From Streptomyces nodosus (lineage in GTDB: Bacteria; Actinomycetota; Actinomycetes; Streptomycetales; Streptomycetaceae), in NCBI RefSeq assembly GCF_008704995.1, contig NZ_CP023747.1, forward strand, positions 3,126,501 to 3,190,500: 64,000 bases of DNA, in the 5' to 3' direction. Position numbers and translations under genes: made by a program. The stretch's first letter is position 1. Each line of letters begins with the position of its first letter. Below the pieces are notes generated by a model, which did no database searches, was not told where the DNA came from, and was given only the letters and a program-made list of their open reading frames with translations. This document shows, piece after piece, positions 53,695 to 61,779 of this stretch.

Positions 53695-54477
53695 GTGAGC
53701 GCCATGCCGATAGCTCTGCTGCTCACCACGGCCGCCACGGCGGGCGTGGGCGTCGCCGTCCTGTGCAGCGTGCGGTCGCTGCGCCGACATGTCGCGGCCC
53801 TGCACACCGAACTCGTCGCGAGCCGTGCCGCGCAGACGCGCGGGCTGGTGCCCGCCGCCCGCTCCACCGCCGACGCGGAGGAGATACGGGCCGCCGTGGC
53901 CGAGGCGCTCGCCGAGGAACGGGAGCGTGAACTGGCCGAGGCGCGGGCCTTCTGGGCCGCCCAGGAGGCCAGGGACATCGCCGACACCCCCACCCTGCTC
54001 GGTCTGTCCGACAGCGATCTGTTCCTGCCCCGTCCGTCGGACTTCGCGGGCCTGGAGCCGGTGGCCGAGTCCACCGCCGAGGAGATCGAGTTCGCCGGCG
54101 ACTCCCCCGAACTGGCGGCCGCCCGCCGCCGCCACCCCTCGCACCCCGACTTCGTACCGGCCCCGTCCCCCGTGGTGAACGACCATGAGCGCACGGTCGC
54201 CTGTCTGGAGGACCTGGCCGCCTCCCGCACCGAGCTCTCGGACGTCCGCCCGGGCCCGCTGGGCACCCTCGACGTCTATGTGTTCGCGGACGGTACGACG
54301 CTGTGCATGACCCCGGGGCACCGCGAGACCGCGGAGCGGCTGGCGGAGGCCCTGAGCGACGGGCATCCCCCGGTCCTGCTGGGTGGCTCGGGTGTCTCGG
54401 GCGCGTACGCGCTGACGTTCGAGTGCGGTGACGAGAGCGTCTATATCCTCGCGGACCGCGTCATCGCCTCCCTGTAG
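53695..54477 (+). CDS. Hypothetical membrane-anchored protein
   Basis: A 260-residue protein I do not recognise. Residues 4-24 form a hydrophobic anchor (MPIALLLTTAATAGVGVAVLC), followed by a helical charged region to about 100 (EEIRAAVAEALAEERERELAEARAFWAAQEA). An acidic linker follows, then a compact C-terminal domain (VYVFADGTTLCMTPGHRETAERLAEAL, PVLLGGSGVSGAYALTFECGDESVYILADRVIASL). GTG 53695 has GGGAG at 8 bases. Found alone, with a small convergent gene after it. Confidence 0.65.
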   Translation: MSAMPIALLLTTAATAGVGVAVLCSVRSLRRHVAALHTELVASRAAQTRGLVPAARSTADAEEIRAAVAEALAEERERELAEARAFWAAQEARDIADTPTLLGLSDSDLFLPRPSDFAGLEPVAESTAEEIEFAGDSPELAAARRRHPSHPDFVPAPSPVVNDHERTVACLEDLAASRTELSDVRPGPLGTLDVYVFADGTTLCMTPGHRETAERLAEALSDGHPPVLLGGSGVSGAYALTFECGDESVYILADRVIASL

Positions 54478-54487
54478 CCCGCCGCCG

Positions 54488-54799
54488 TCACACCCCGGCG
54501 CGTTTCTGCGCCTCCTCCACCAGTGCCACGGCCTCGGCGAGCTCTCGTTCGTCCGTCAGGACCACGGCCAGATCGTGCGCGGCGACCGTGATCTGGTCGG
54601 CGGCCGCGAACATGCCCGCGTCCGGCATCTCCCGCGGCTCGGCCGACGGGTCCTCCAGGAGCTGGGCACGGCGTGCCAACTCCCTGGCCAGACCGAGGGC
54701 CTCGGCCGCCGCGCTGCGTTGCAGCCGGCTCTGCGGAGCGGCCCGCAGCCGGTCGGCGAAGTGGTCCACGGCCTGGGTCAAAGGCGTCGTATCAAGCAC
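54488..54799 (-). CDS. Hypothetical small helical protein
   Basis: A 103-residue, largely alpha-helical acidic protein (DHFADRLRAAPQSRLQRSAAAEALGLARELARRAQ, then ADQITVAAHDLAVVLTDERELAEAVALVEEAQKR). No family is recognised. GTG 54799. It is convergent with the previous gene (10-bp gap) and divergent from the DUF4287 gene. Confidence 0.6.
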   Translation of the reverse strand: MLDTTPLTQAVDHFADRLRAAPQSRLQRSAAAEALGLARELARRAQLLEDPSAEPREMPDAGMFAAADQITVAAHDLAVVLTDERELAEAVALVEEAQKRAGV

Positions 54800-54900
54800 G
54801 CCGCGAGACTACGCGTCGCGGCACGACTGTTGCCAACAGGCGGACGCTCGGGCACGGTGACCTGAAGGACCGGCTTCATCGAGTGCGTCCGGAGGCGCCG

Positions 54901-55128
54901 ATGTCCCAGATCTTCTCCGAGGAGACCCACCGCAATCTGCTCGCCCGTATCCCCCATTGCACCGGTCGTGAAGTCTCCGACTGGCTCCGCACCGTCGACG
55001 AAGGCCCCGCCCTCTGCTTCGAGGAGAAGGTCAGCTGGCTCCGGCACGAGCACGATCTCGCGTACGGGCACGCCAAGGCGATCATTCACGAGTACGACTT
55101 GAGGAGGGCCGCGCGCAAACTGCTCTGA
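54901..55128 (+). CDS. DUF4287-like small protein
   Basis: A 75-residue protein resembling DUF4287: SEETHRNLLARIPHCTGREVSDWLRTVDEGPALCFEEKVSWLRHEHDLAYGHAKAIIHEYDLRRAAR, with the helix pair and the G-H-A-x-A-I-x-x-E-Y pattern of the family. Function unknown. ATG 54901 follows GGAG at 6 bases. Confidence 0.75.
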   Translation: MSQIFSEETHRNLLARIPHCTGREVSDWLRTVDEGPALCFEEKVSWLRHEHDLAYGHAKAIIHEYDLRRAARKLL

Positions 55129-55200
55129 GCGCGCACCAGCGCATCGACGGCCCGTCCGGACCAAGCCCCCGCGACCCGGACCGGAACGGCCCCCGTCACG

Positions 55201-55244
55201 GCGAAGGGCCCGCGGACCGTGTGCACGGTGCGCGGGCCCTTCGC
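55201..55244. terminator. 20-bp hairpin terminator between convergent genes
   Basis: Arms 55201-55220 and 55225-55244 are complementary except for one position, loop GTGC; between the DUF4287 gene (+) and the BI-1 gene (-). Confidence 0.85.
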
Positions 55245-55277
55245 GGTTCGCCGGTTGCCCTCGGGCACCGGCACCGC

Positions 55278-56165
55278 TCAGTCGCTGCTGCTGAAGATGG
55301 CGACCAGCCGCAGCATCTCCAGGTAGATCCAGACGAGGTGCACGGTCAGGCCGAACGCGGCCAGCCAGGCCTCCTCGCGCGGCGCGCCGTAGGTGATGCC
55401 GTCCTCGATCTGCTTGAAGTCGAGGGTCAGGAAGAAGGCGCCGAGCAGGATCGCGATGACGCCGACGATCGCACCCAGCGGGCCCATGCTGCGCAGTCCG
55501 CCGTCGGGGGCGACCCCGAAGACGACCAGCAGCATGTTGACCGCCATGGCCAGGACGAAGGCGATGGCGATGGCGGTGCCGATCCTGGCGTACCGGGAGG
55601 TCACCCGGATCCAGCCCGCCTTGTAGACGAGCAGGGTGGCGCCGAACACCGCCAGGGTGCCGACCACGGCCTGGAGGGGTGCGCCGCTCCACTGCGCGTT
55701 GTACATCTTGCTGACCACGCCGAGGAAGACGCCCTCGAAGGCGGCGTACCCGAGGATCAGCGCGGGCGACGGGGTCCGCTTGAAGGACTGCACCATCGCC
55801 AGCACGAACGCGATGAGGCCGGAGCCGATCGCCAGACCGAAACTGGTGGACGTGACCGGCAGCACGGCCCAGGCGAGGACCGCGGCGACGGTGACCGTGC
55901 CGAGCGTCATCGCCGAGCGCGTGACGACCTCGTCCATCGTCATCCGGCCGGTGGAGACCGGGGCCCCGGGCGGAGCGCCGGGCTGCGTCTGCTGTGCGTA
56001 CGGGTTCTGGGCGTAGGGGTTCTGAGCGTACGGATTTCCCTGCGCGTACGGGTTGCCCTGCGTACCGGCAGCGGCTCCCCCGGCCTGCGGCGCGGTGTTG
56101 AAGCCCGCGTAGCCGTTGTCGCGGCTGAACCCCCGTCGCGAGAAGACCGGGTTGCTGCTCCTCAT
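55278..56165 (-). CDS. Bax inhibitor-1/YccA family membrane protein
   Basis: A 295-residue protein. The first 85 residues are a cytoplasmic Gly/Gln/Tyr-rich tail with NPYAQ repeated four times. Then come seven predicted membrane helices, and VFLGVVSKMYNAQWSGAPLQAVVGT, FLTLDFKQIEDGITYGAPREEAWLAAFGLTVHLVWIYLEMLRL is the BI-1/TMBIM signature, with the conserved Asp pair in DFKQIED. These proteins are pH-sensitive calcium leak channels in other bacteria. ATG 56165 follows GGAGG. Confidence 0.9.
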   Translation of the reverse strand: MRSSNPVFSRRGFSRDNGYAGFNTAPQAGGAAAGTQGNPYAQGNPYAQNPYAQNPYAQQTQPGAPPGAPVSTGRMTMDEVVTRSAMTLGTVTVAAVLAWAVLPVTSTSFGLAIGSGLIAFVLAMVQSFKRTPSPALILGYAAFEGVFLGVVSKMYNAQWSGAPLQAVVGTLAVFGATLLVYKAGWIRVTSRYARIGTAIAIAFVLAMAVNMLLVVFGVAPDGGLRSMGPLGAIVGVIAILLGAFFLTLDFKQIEDGITYGAPREEAWLAAFGLTVHLVWIYLEMLRLVAIFSSSD

Positions 56166-56503
56166 TTCACTCCTCCATGGCCACCCTGCGCGGCCTTGGC
56201 TCAAGAGTAATGGGTAGGCAAAGGATTGACCCTAGTGCCTGGGAAGGATCTTTCCCTCCGCCTTGTCCGCAACACGCTACGTGTGAACCTTCTTCCCGGC
56301 GAGGAACCGCCTCGCTCCCTGACCGACTTGGGACACAGTCGAGACCGGCCGGGGACCCGCCGCGTGTTCCGCCGTGTGTGCCACGTCACTCGGGCGGGCC
56401 CGCCGGCCGGGTCACTCCGACGGCTCACTCCAGCGGGTCGGCCCAACAGGCCGGTCCGATGGGTCGGTCCGATGGGTCGGTCCGATGGGCCGCCCTCGGC
56501 GGA
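56166..56503. other. 338-bp gap with 13-bp tandem repeats
   Basis: It holds the BI-1 promoter at the left and the 3' flank of pobA at the right. Near 56453-56491 the unit GGTCCGATGGGTC occurs three times head to tail (the last copy with one change). GCGGGTCACTCC-like segments recur around 56410-56520. No gene is supported. Confidence 0.6.
56453..56491. repeat. Three tandem 13-bp repeats
   Basis: GGTCCGATGGGTC at 56453-56465 and 56466-56478, and GGTCCGATGGGCC at 56479-56491. Confidence 0.9.
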
Positions 56504-57679
56504 TCACTCCAGCGGGAATCCCGTGTAGCCGTCGGCGAGATCGGTCTCGGCGGCGCGCGAGAGGGCGAGCCGCTCCAGCCGGGCCAGTTGGATGCGCTCG
56601 TCGAACGGGGAGGCGTCCGGGAAGCGGTGCAGCAGCGTGGTCATCTCGTATGAGAAGCGCTCGGCCTGCCAGACGCGCCGCAGACAGGTCTCGGAGTAGG
56701 CGTCCAGCCGGTCGCTCGACCCGGTGTCCCGCCGATGCGTCAGGGCCCGCGCGAAGGTGGTGACGTCCCCGACCGCGAGGTTGAGCCCCTTGGCGCCGGT
56801 CGGCGGCACGATATGGGCGGCGTCCCCGGCGAGGAACAGCCGTCCGTGGCGCATCGGTTCATGGACATGGCTCCGCATCGGGGTGACCGACTTGGCGGTG
56901 ACGGGTCCCCGGGCCAGCGTCCAGTCGTCGGCGGTCTCGAGGCGCCGCTCCAGCTCGTCCCAGATCTCGTCGTCGGACCATTCCCCGGCGTCCGTACCCT
57001 CCGGCACCTGGAGGTAGAGGCGGGAGGTGACGGGTGTGCGCATGCTCAGCAGGGCGAAGCCCCGCTCGTGCCGGGCGTAGACGAGTTCGTCGTGCGAGGG
57101 TGCCACATCGGCGAGGATGCCCAGCCAGCCGAAGGGATAGGTGCGTTCGAAGACCCGGGACAGCTCCGCGGGGACCGCCTTGCGGGACACCCCCCAGAAG
57201 CCGTCGCAGCCGACGACGTAGTCGCACTCCAGGACGTCCTCCTGGCCCTTGTGCCGGAAGCGGACCCGGGGTCGCTCGGTGGTGACGCCCTCGACGGCCA
57301 GCGCCTCCGCTTCGAACAGCAGCGGCCCGCCCTCCCGGAGCTGGAGCGCGATGAGGTCCTTGCAGACCTCGGTCTGGGCGTACACCATCACCGAGCTGCC
57401 GCCGGTGAGCGCGGGGAAGTCGATGCGGTGGCGGCGGCGCGCGAAGCGCAGTTCGATCCCGTCGTGGCGCAGCCCCTCGCGGTCCATGCGTTCACCCGCA
57501 CCCGCGGCCCGCAGCACGTCGACGGTCCCCTGCTCCAGGATCCCGGCGCGCTGGCGGCGCTCGACGTAGCCCCGGTCCCGGCTCTCCAGCACGACCGAGT
57601 CGATGCCCTCGTTGCGCAGCAGCCGCGCCAGCAGCAGCCCGGCGGGCCCTGCCCCGATGATGCCGACCGTGGTACGCAT
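56504..57679 (-). CDS. pobA: 4-hydroxybenzoate 3-monooxygenase
   Basis: A 391-residue flavin monooxygenase that makes protocatechuate from 4-hydroxybenzoate using NAD(P)H and oxygen. TTVGIIGAGPAGLLLARLLRNEGIDSVVLESR is the FAD-binding start, ECDYVVGCDGFWGVSRKAVP the D-G motif, and GRLFLAGDAAHIVPPTGAKGLNLAVGDV the FAD ribityl motif. RRQRAGILEQGTVDVL is specific to the PobA group, and the length equals characterised PobA enzymes. ATG 57679 follows AGGGG. The operator-like GTGAA/TTCAC repeat upstream suggests regulation by a PobR-type protein not in the window. Confidence 0.93.
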   Translation of the reverse strand: MRTTVGIIGAGPAGLLLARLLRNEGIDSVVLESRDRGYVERRQRAGILEQGTVDVLRAAGAGERMDREGLRHDGIELRFARRRHRIDFPALTGGSSVMVYAQTEVCKDLIALQLREGGPLLFEAEALAVEGVTTERPRVRFRHKGQEDVLECDYVVGCDGFWGVSRKAVPAELSRVFERTYPFGWLGILADVAPSHDELVYARHERGFALLSMRTPVTSRLYLQVPEGTDAGEWSDDEIWDELERRLETADDWTLARGPVTAKSVTPMRSHVHEPMRHGRLFLAGDAAHIVPPTGAKGLNLAVGDVTTFARALTHRRDTGSSDRLDAYSETCLRRVWQAERFSYEMTTLLHRFPDASPFDERIQLARLERLALSRAAETDLADGYTGFPLE

Positions 57680-58006
57680 TCCGACACCCCTCAACACATA
57701 CAGCTTGTTCGTCTGGTTCGCCTGGTGAAATTTCCTTCACTTCTATCGAAGCCGAGTGTCCGGCCTCAGCATCCCTCTGTCAACGCCTGGACCCGACGAT
57801 CGACGAAACCTCATCAGCGGACGTCGCGCGGCCCGGTACATGACGGGCCGCGCCCCGACGCCTTCACCGGCGTCCACCGCACACCCGGCCCGGCAGCGCA
57901 CACCACGGCACCGGCACCCCTGCCGCACACCCCGGACCCGGGCACCGGGGGATCCACGCCGGACCGGCCGGCGGGATACCACCGAAGGAGCGCATATATA
58001 GATGAA
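57680..58006. promoter_or_regulatory. pobA promoter and boundary region
   Basis: No gene supported. GTGAA at 57725-57729 and TTCAC at 57736-57740 form an inverted repeat 46 bp upstream of pobA, inside an AT-rich patch that could be its promoter. The rest leads to TATATA (57995-58000) and the tRNA-like element. Confidence 0.4.
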
Positions 58007-58058
58007 GGTGCCCGGAACCGGACTTGAACCAAGCGCGCAAGGCAGACGCGTGCCGGGC
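58007..58058 (-). other. tRNA-like 3' end (candidate attachment site or tRNA pseudogene)
   Basis: On the minus strand the last 24 bases read like a T-arm and acceptor 3' half, GGTTCAAGTCC followed by GGTTCCGGGCACC. GCCCGG at 58053-58058 could pair with the CCGGGC acceptor strand, but a D-arm is missing and the middle hairpin (CGCG...CGCG) does not make a proper anticodon arm. It is 2 bp past the stop of the HprK-like gene. No complete tRNA is present in the window. It may be a remnant produced by site-specific integration, or just a terminator resembling a tRNA. Confidence 0.45.
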
Positions 58059-58060
58059 CG

Positions 58061-59194
58061 TCAGATCCCGTCCGCGGCCTTGCACAGCACCGCGGCGCTC
58101 GCTGGGATGTCGTGGCTCAGCCGGACCGCGCGATGCGGCAGCTCGGCAAGGCGAGCTGCAACCTCGGCCCGCGCGTTCTCCCGGCCGCCGCCGTCCACGC
58201 CCTGGCCCTGCCCGAAGACGTCGGGGTACCGGTCCTCCGTCGCCCCCGACATGAAGTCCGCCTCCCTCAGCGTCCGGGTGCCGCCGATGACGTCCGGCAC
58301 CGCGTCGGCGTCGACCTGGGGGAAGAGGAGGCCGGCCGCCCGACCGCCGGCGGCCAGCGGCACGTCGAACAGGTCCGGGAACTGGTCCGGGAACACCTGG
58401 ACCTTCCGCTCCCGCTTCGCGTTCTCCCACAGCGGCGTGTGGTCGCCGGCAAGCAGCGCCTCGGTCACCGACTCGTGCTGCGTCGGGTGGAAGCTGCCTC
58501 CGGCCCGCAGGTGCTCGCGCGCCTTGTAGTCCCAGCCGAGCGAGTGGAGCAGGCCGAGGCCGAGCGCGGCAGCGGACGGCCAGGGCACGACCTCGACGTC
58601 CCGCTCGCCCGTCGGCCGGACCAGCACCCGGTCGTTGGCGAGGAGCTGCCAGCCGTGCGAGGCGAGCAGCAGCGCCGTGGTGGTCTTCCCGGCCCCCTTG
58701 TCCCCGAAGGCGAGGAGGGTCGCGCCGTCGTCCGGCCGTACGACCGCGGAGGAGTGGAGCACGGCCCACCCATCACGGAGGAGCTGGCCGCGGATCGCCT
58801 CCCGCGCGAGGCGCGCGGCGGCGAGGGCGAGGGGCTGTGCCTCGGTACCGGCCAGGACGAGACGGCCCGAGGACGGCGTGCTGCGGTACGCGATCCCCTC
58901 GCTCGGCGATGCGGCGATGATGTCCTCGTCGTCGCGCGCCATCAGCAGCGGGTGCTTCGCGTAGTCGACGGCCTCAGTGAGCCGGCCGTCGTGGACGAGA
59001 CGGGTGATCCCCTTGTAGGCGTCCGGCGTGACCTCCGCGATCAGCACAGCCCCGGCGCACACGGCGACGGCATCCACCGATGTGGCGTTCCACCACGGGC
59101 CGAAGTAGCGCAGGGCCCAGTCCGTGACCTCTGACCGGTTGCTGAGCACGGTGACGGCCGCGTCGGCGGCCTCAAGTCGAGTAGCGCTGATCAT
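58061..59194 (-). CDS. HPr kinase-like P-loop protein
   Basis: A 377-residue protein. The C-terminal two thirds resemble the HPr kinase/PEPCK-like domain: GWAVLHSSAVV then GATLLAFGDKGAGKTTTALLLASHGWQLLANDRVLVRP, with a Walker A loop G-x-x-G-A-G-K-T at about 164-171 and an N-D in place of the usual D-D acidic pair at about 187-188. The N-terminal 130 residues are unlike HPrK. It would phosphorylate a protein or small molecule using ATP. ATG 59194 overlaps the stop of the dehydrogenase (ATGA) with GAGAGG upstream, so it is coupled. Partner and substrate are unknown. Confidence 0.7.
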   Translation of the reverse strand: MISATRLEAADAAVTVLSNRSEVTDWALRYFGPWWNATSVDAVAVCAGAVLIAEVTPDAYKGITRLVHDGRLTEAVDYAKHPLLMARDDEDIIAASPSEGIAYRSTPSSGRLVLAGTEAQPLALAAARLAREAIRGQLLRDGWAVLHSSAVVRPDDGATLLAFGDKGAGKTTTALLLASHGWQLLANDRVLVRPTGERDVEVVPWPSAAALGLGLLHSLGWDYKAREHLRAGGSFHPTQHESVTEALLAGDHTPLWENAKRERKVQVFPDQFPDLFDVPLAAGGRAAGLLFPQVDADAVPDVIGGTRTLREADFMSGATEDRYPDVFGQGQGVDGGGRENARAEVAARLAELPHRAVRLSHDIPASAAVLCKAADGI

Positions 59195-60096
59195 GTAGCG
59201 ATCCTCTCGGGAAGAGCAGGGAGTTGGGCGTAGGCGTCGCGGAGACTGCTGGCCGCAGAGTCCAGACGCAGGCGTTCAAAACGAGTGAGGGAAGGCAGGG
59301 ACGGTGCGGCCTGGCCACCGGTGAAGCGGAGCGGAATTCCGAGGTAGACGTCCCCGTACGGGACGGACAGCTCCTCGATGCCGTCGACCAGGCCGAGGAC
59401 CTTGCGGAGCGTGGAGAGCACCGCGCCCGCGGGCCCGCAGCGGGTGCGGCCGATGCCGTTACGGATCAGTGCCGGGCGCCGCTGGAGGTCTTCCACCACA
59501 GCGCGCACCGAGACCGCGACCGGGCGGCTGCCGACGGTGGTCGTCGACGCGCACACCACGGCACGGTCGCCGTGCTCGCCGATCACATGACCGCGCACCA
59601 ACTCCGGGGAGACCTGGGCGTACCCCGCCAGCAGGAGCCGGTACCTCGCCGAGTCGAGGTTCGACCCGATCCCGAAGACCCGCGAGCAGCCCGACACGTC
59701 GGCGAACCGGCGGGCCATCAGGTCGACCGGGTTCGTCACGACCAGGACGGTCCCGCCGTACCCGCGCAGTTCCCGCGCCAGCTCGCCGAGAGCGGGAGCG
59801 TTCGCCGCCGCCCCGCCGCGCCGGATGTCCCGCTCGGCCGTGTTCTTGAAGTCGGTCCGCAGGACGATCACGACCGCATCGCAGCCGTGAAGGTCGGCGA
59901 CCTCACCAACCTCGACCAGGGACCGGGAGCGGGCGGTGTGCGCGAGGTCCTGGAGATCGGCGGCTAAGCCCTGCACCGGGCCAGGCCGCCGGGACACGAC
60001 GAGAAGACGTTCAGGTAAGCCCGCGGTAACCAGGCTCGCGGCGACGGTCTGCCCGACGGCACCCGCCCCAACGATCCCCACCCCCGGGCCGCTCAC
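59191..60096 (-). CDS. Lactate/malate dehydrogenase-like oxidoreductase
   Basis: A 301-residue NAD-dependent 2-hydroxyacid dehydrogenase of the LDH/MDH superfamily. GVGIVGAGAVGQTVAASL is the NAD loop (GAGAVG at 10-15), VLVVTNPVDLMARR the N-P-V-D motif, IGSNLDSARYRLLLAG the substrate-Arg loop and GHVIGEHGDRAVV the catalytic His. SVPYGDVYLGIPLRF is typical of the C-terminus. All catalytic residues are kept, so an active enzyme is likely. The start GTG 60096 overlaps the stop of the upstream kinase-like gene (GTGA) with GGGGAG before it. Real substrate uncertain: an odd LDH in an accessory operon may act on another 2-oxo acid. Confidence 0.8.
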   Translation of the reverse strand: MSGPGVGIVGAGAVGQTVAASLVTAGLPERLLVVSRRPGPVQGLAADLQDLAHTARSRSLVEVGEVADLHGCDAVVIVLRTDFKNTAERDIRRGGAAANAPALGELARELRGYGGTVLVVTNPVDLMARRFADVSGCSRVFGIGSNLDSARYRLLLAGYAQVSPELVRGHVIGEHGDRAVVCASTTTVGSRPVAVSVRAVVEDLQRRPALIRNGIGRTRCGPAGAVLSTLRKVLGLVDGIEELSVPYGDVYLGIPLRFTGGQAAPSLPSLTRFERLRLDSAASSLRDAYAQLPALPERIAT

Positions 60097-61298
60097 CGCG
60101 CGCTCCCCGCGGTGTGCTCCACCTCGGAGAAGACCGCGTCCAGGAGCCGGGGGCCGGCCATCGACCCCACGAGGAGGGCGCTCACCCGGTCGACGACACC
60201 CGCGACCGTGCGGGCCTGGGCGACAAGGGCCTGCTGATGGGGCGCCAGGGGGAGCCCCGGCGGCGCGCTGAGGCAGGTGCTCAGGATGCTCACGGTGTCC
60301 ATGAGCCACAGGACCAGGACCTCCCGGAGCCGGGCCGCTCGTTCCCGCTCGGGCAGTGCCGCGATGTGCCGGGCGAGCGTGGACGCGACGCCTTGCACGA
60401 TCTGCCGTCCGGTCTGCGGCTCCGGGTGGCCGACAGCGAGGAGGAGGGCCCGGCCGGTGAGCTTCGCGACGTCCGGCTGAGGACCGACGGCCCACTGCAC
60501 GGCCGGGTCGATGAAGACGAGGTGCCCGCTGTCGGTGAAGACGTGCTCGGGCTTGAGGTCCCCGAACACGACGGTGTCCCGGCGGGGCGAGATCGCACTG
60601 GACATCCGGAGCAGCCGCCACACCGCGTTCTGCACCAGCTCGATGATCTCGCGGCGCTCGTACTCCGGGAGCCCGCTGTCCCGGCCGAGCGCCCGCAGAT
60701 AGGCGGTGGTGCTCAGGCCGTTGAACTTCCGGCAGAAGACGCCGACGACGGATCGCTCGCCGATCGGCGCCGCTCCGCGCAGACACTCGGCGCCGGCCGG
60801 GCCGTGCAGATCGCCGAGCGCGTCGAGGACCGCCTCGAGGAGCGCGCCCGTCTCCCACGGACGGGCGGACAGCCCGTCGGCCAACGGTGTACCAGCGACG
60901 ACCTGCGTGAACAGGACTCCGCCGTGCAGACCCGCGGTCCCGCACACCCGGGGACGGCCGAGCTTCCGTAGGAACTCCAGGTTCTGAGCCTCGCGCGCGG
61001 TCAGCAGCTCGGCGCTGGCGACGTAGGCACGCTGCGCTTCCTGGACCTCTTCCCACGTCCCTGCGGCGCCCCACAGGATCGACACCAAGGACATACCGAG
61101 CCAACTGTATTTGGCAATCACCTCCTCGCCGTCCACCATGACCCGGCAGACGTACGACGTGACGCTCGGGCACTGCGGGCCAAGGACGACGTCCTTGTTC
61201 GGCCACAGCTCTGCAACTGCGCGGGTGATGATCCGCTGGCTAGCGGTGTGCAGCAGCGCCGCACTCACCGTCGTGGTCTCGCTCGTAGTGAGGGTCAC
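60093..61298 (-). CDS. Kinase-like phosphotransferase (aminoglycoside phosphotransferase/protein kinase fold)
   Basis: A 401-residue protein. The catalytic loop reads VVFGDLKPEHVF (H/F-G-D-x-x-x-x-H form) and the metal motif HLVFIDPAVQW, close to APH-like and HSK2-like small-molecule kinases. EEVIAKYSWLGM near residue 60 may be the nucleotide Lys (AKYS). It would transfer phosphate to a small molecule or protein. GTG 61298 has AAGGAG at 8 bases. It is the first gene of the coupled kinase-dehydrogenase-HprK-like operon. No antibiotic-resistance context is seen. Confidence 0.72.
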   Translation of the reverse strand: MTLTTSETTTVSAALLHTASQRIITRAVAELWPNKDVVLGPQCPSVTSYVCRVMVDGEEVIAKYSWLGMSLVSILWGAAGTWEEVQEAQRAYVASAELLTAREAQNLEFLRKLGRPRVCGTAGLHGGVLFTQVVAGTPLADGLSARPWETGALLEAVLDALGDLHGPAGAECLRGAAPIGERSVVGVFCRKFNGLSTTAYLRALGRDSGLPEYERREIIELVQNAVWRLLRMSSAISPRRDTVVFGDLKPEHVFTDSGHLVFIDPAVQWAVGPQPDVAKLTGRALLLAVGHPEPQTGRQIVQGVASTLARHIAALPERERAARLREVLVLWLMDTVSILSTCLSAPPGLPLAPHQQALVAQARTVAGVVDRVSALLVGSMAGPRLLDAVFSEVEHTAGSAR

Positions 61299-61546
61299 CG
61301 GCCGTCTCCTTGTGGGATCGCGCTTCCTCTGGGTGCTGGTCACGTTTCGGGGTGCGTCATGGGGCAGGCGGCAGGACGAGAGCCGCCTTGGTCGGGAGCG
61401 GTCAGGCCCGATGGCGGCGAAGGGGGGAGCCCCGGCGCGGAGAGGTGCGTACGCCACGGGGGAGGGGCGTTGGAGTACCTCTCCGCGCCGGGAGTTGTCC
61501 TGTCCGATGGCCTGGGCCGAAGGCATTCGGGCCACCGGACAGCGCT
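61299..61546. promoter_or_regulatory. Promoter region of the coupled operon
   Basis: About 250 bp without a supported gene between the small frameshifted ORF and the kinase-like gene. It presumably holds the operon promoter; no operator repeat was noticed. Confidence 0.3.
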
Positions 61547-61779
61547 CTATGCCGCCTCCTTGAGGCACTTGGCAGCGATGAGCCGCTCCAGCAGCTCGTT
61601 AAGGGTCTAGCCCATCCGGCGCGGATGCCCGACGGCCGTCCAGTGATCGCAGGGCCTCCCCCGTCGAACGCCTCCCACTCGCGCAGCCTCGCCAGGACGG
61701 TCGCCAGCTCCTCGCCGTCGAGTGGCGGTGGTGTCCACCGGGGTGCGGGGCGGGTCCAGCGCTGAACCGGCGCGATCAC
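61547..61779 (-). pseudogene. Small ORF probably interrupted by a one-base frameshift
   Basis: GTG 61779 overlaps the ATPase stop (GTGA) and has GGGGGGAGG just before it. The product begins VIAPVQRWTRP and continues LDGEELATVLARLREWEAFDG to GIRAGWAR near 61610. From there the frame runs on into low-quality sequence, while one base back the reading becomes TLNELLERLIAAKCLKEAA and stops at 61547-61549. A helical C-terminus in the -1 frame with a clean stop suggests a one-base deletion, or programmed -1 slippage. No family is recognised. Confidence 0.45.

Noticed and set aside
58007..58083. Complete tRNA gene
   Set aside because: Only the T-arm/acceptor end is recognisable; no D-arm, no correct anticodon arm and acceptor pairing only with a mismatch, so only a tRNA-like remnant is claimed.
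60097..61206. Long N-terminal extension of the LDH-like gene
   Set aside because: The upstream codons are Arg/Pro/Gly-rich and antisense-like; the NAD-binding motif starts right after GTG 60096.
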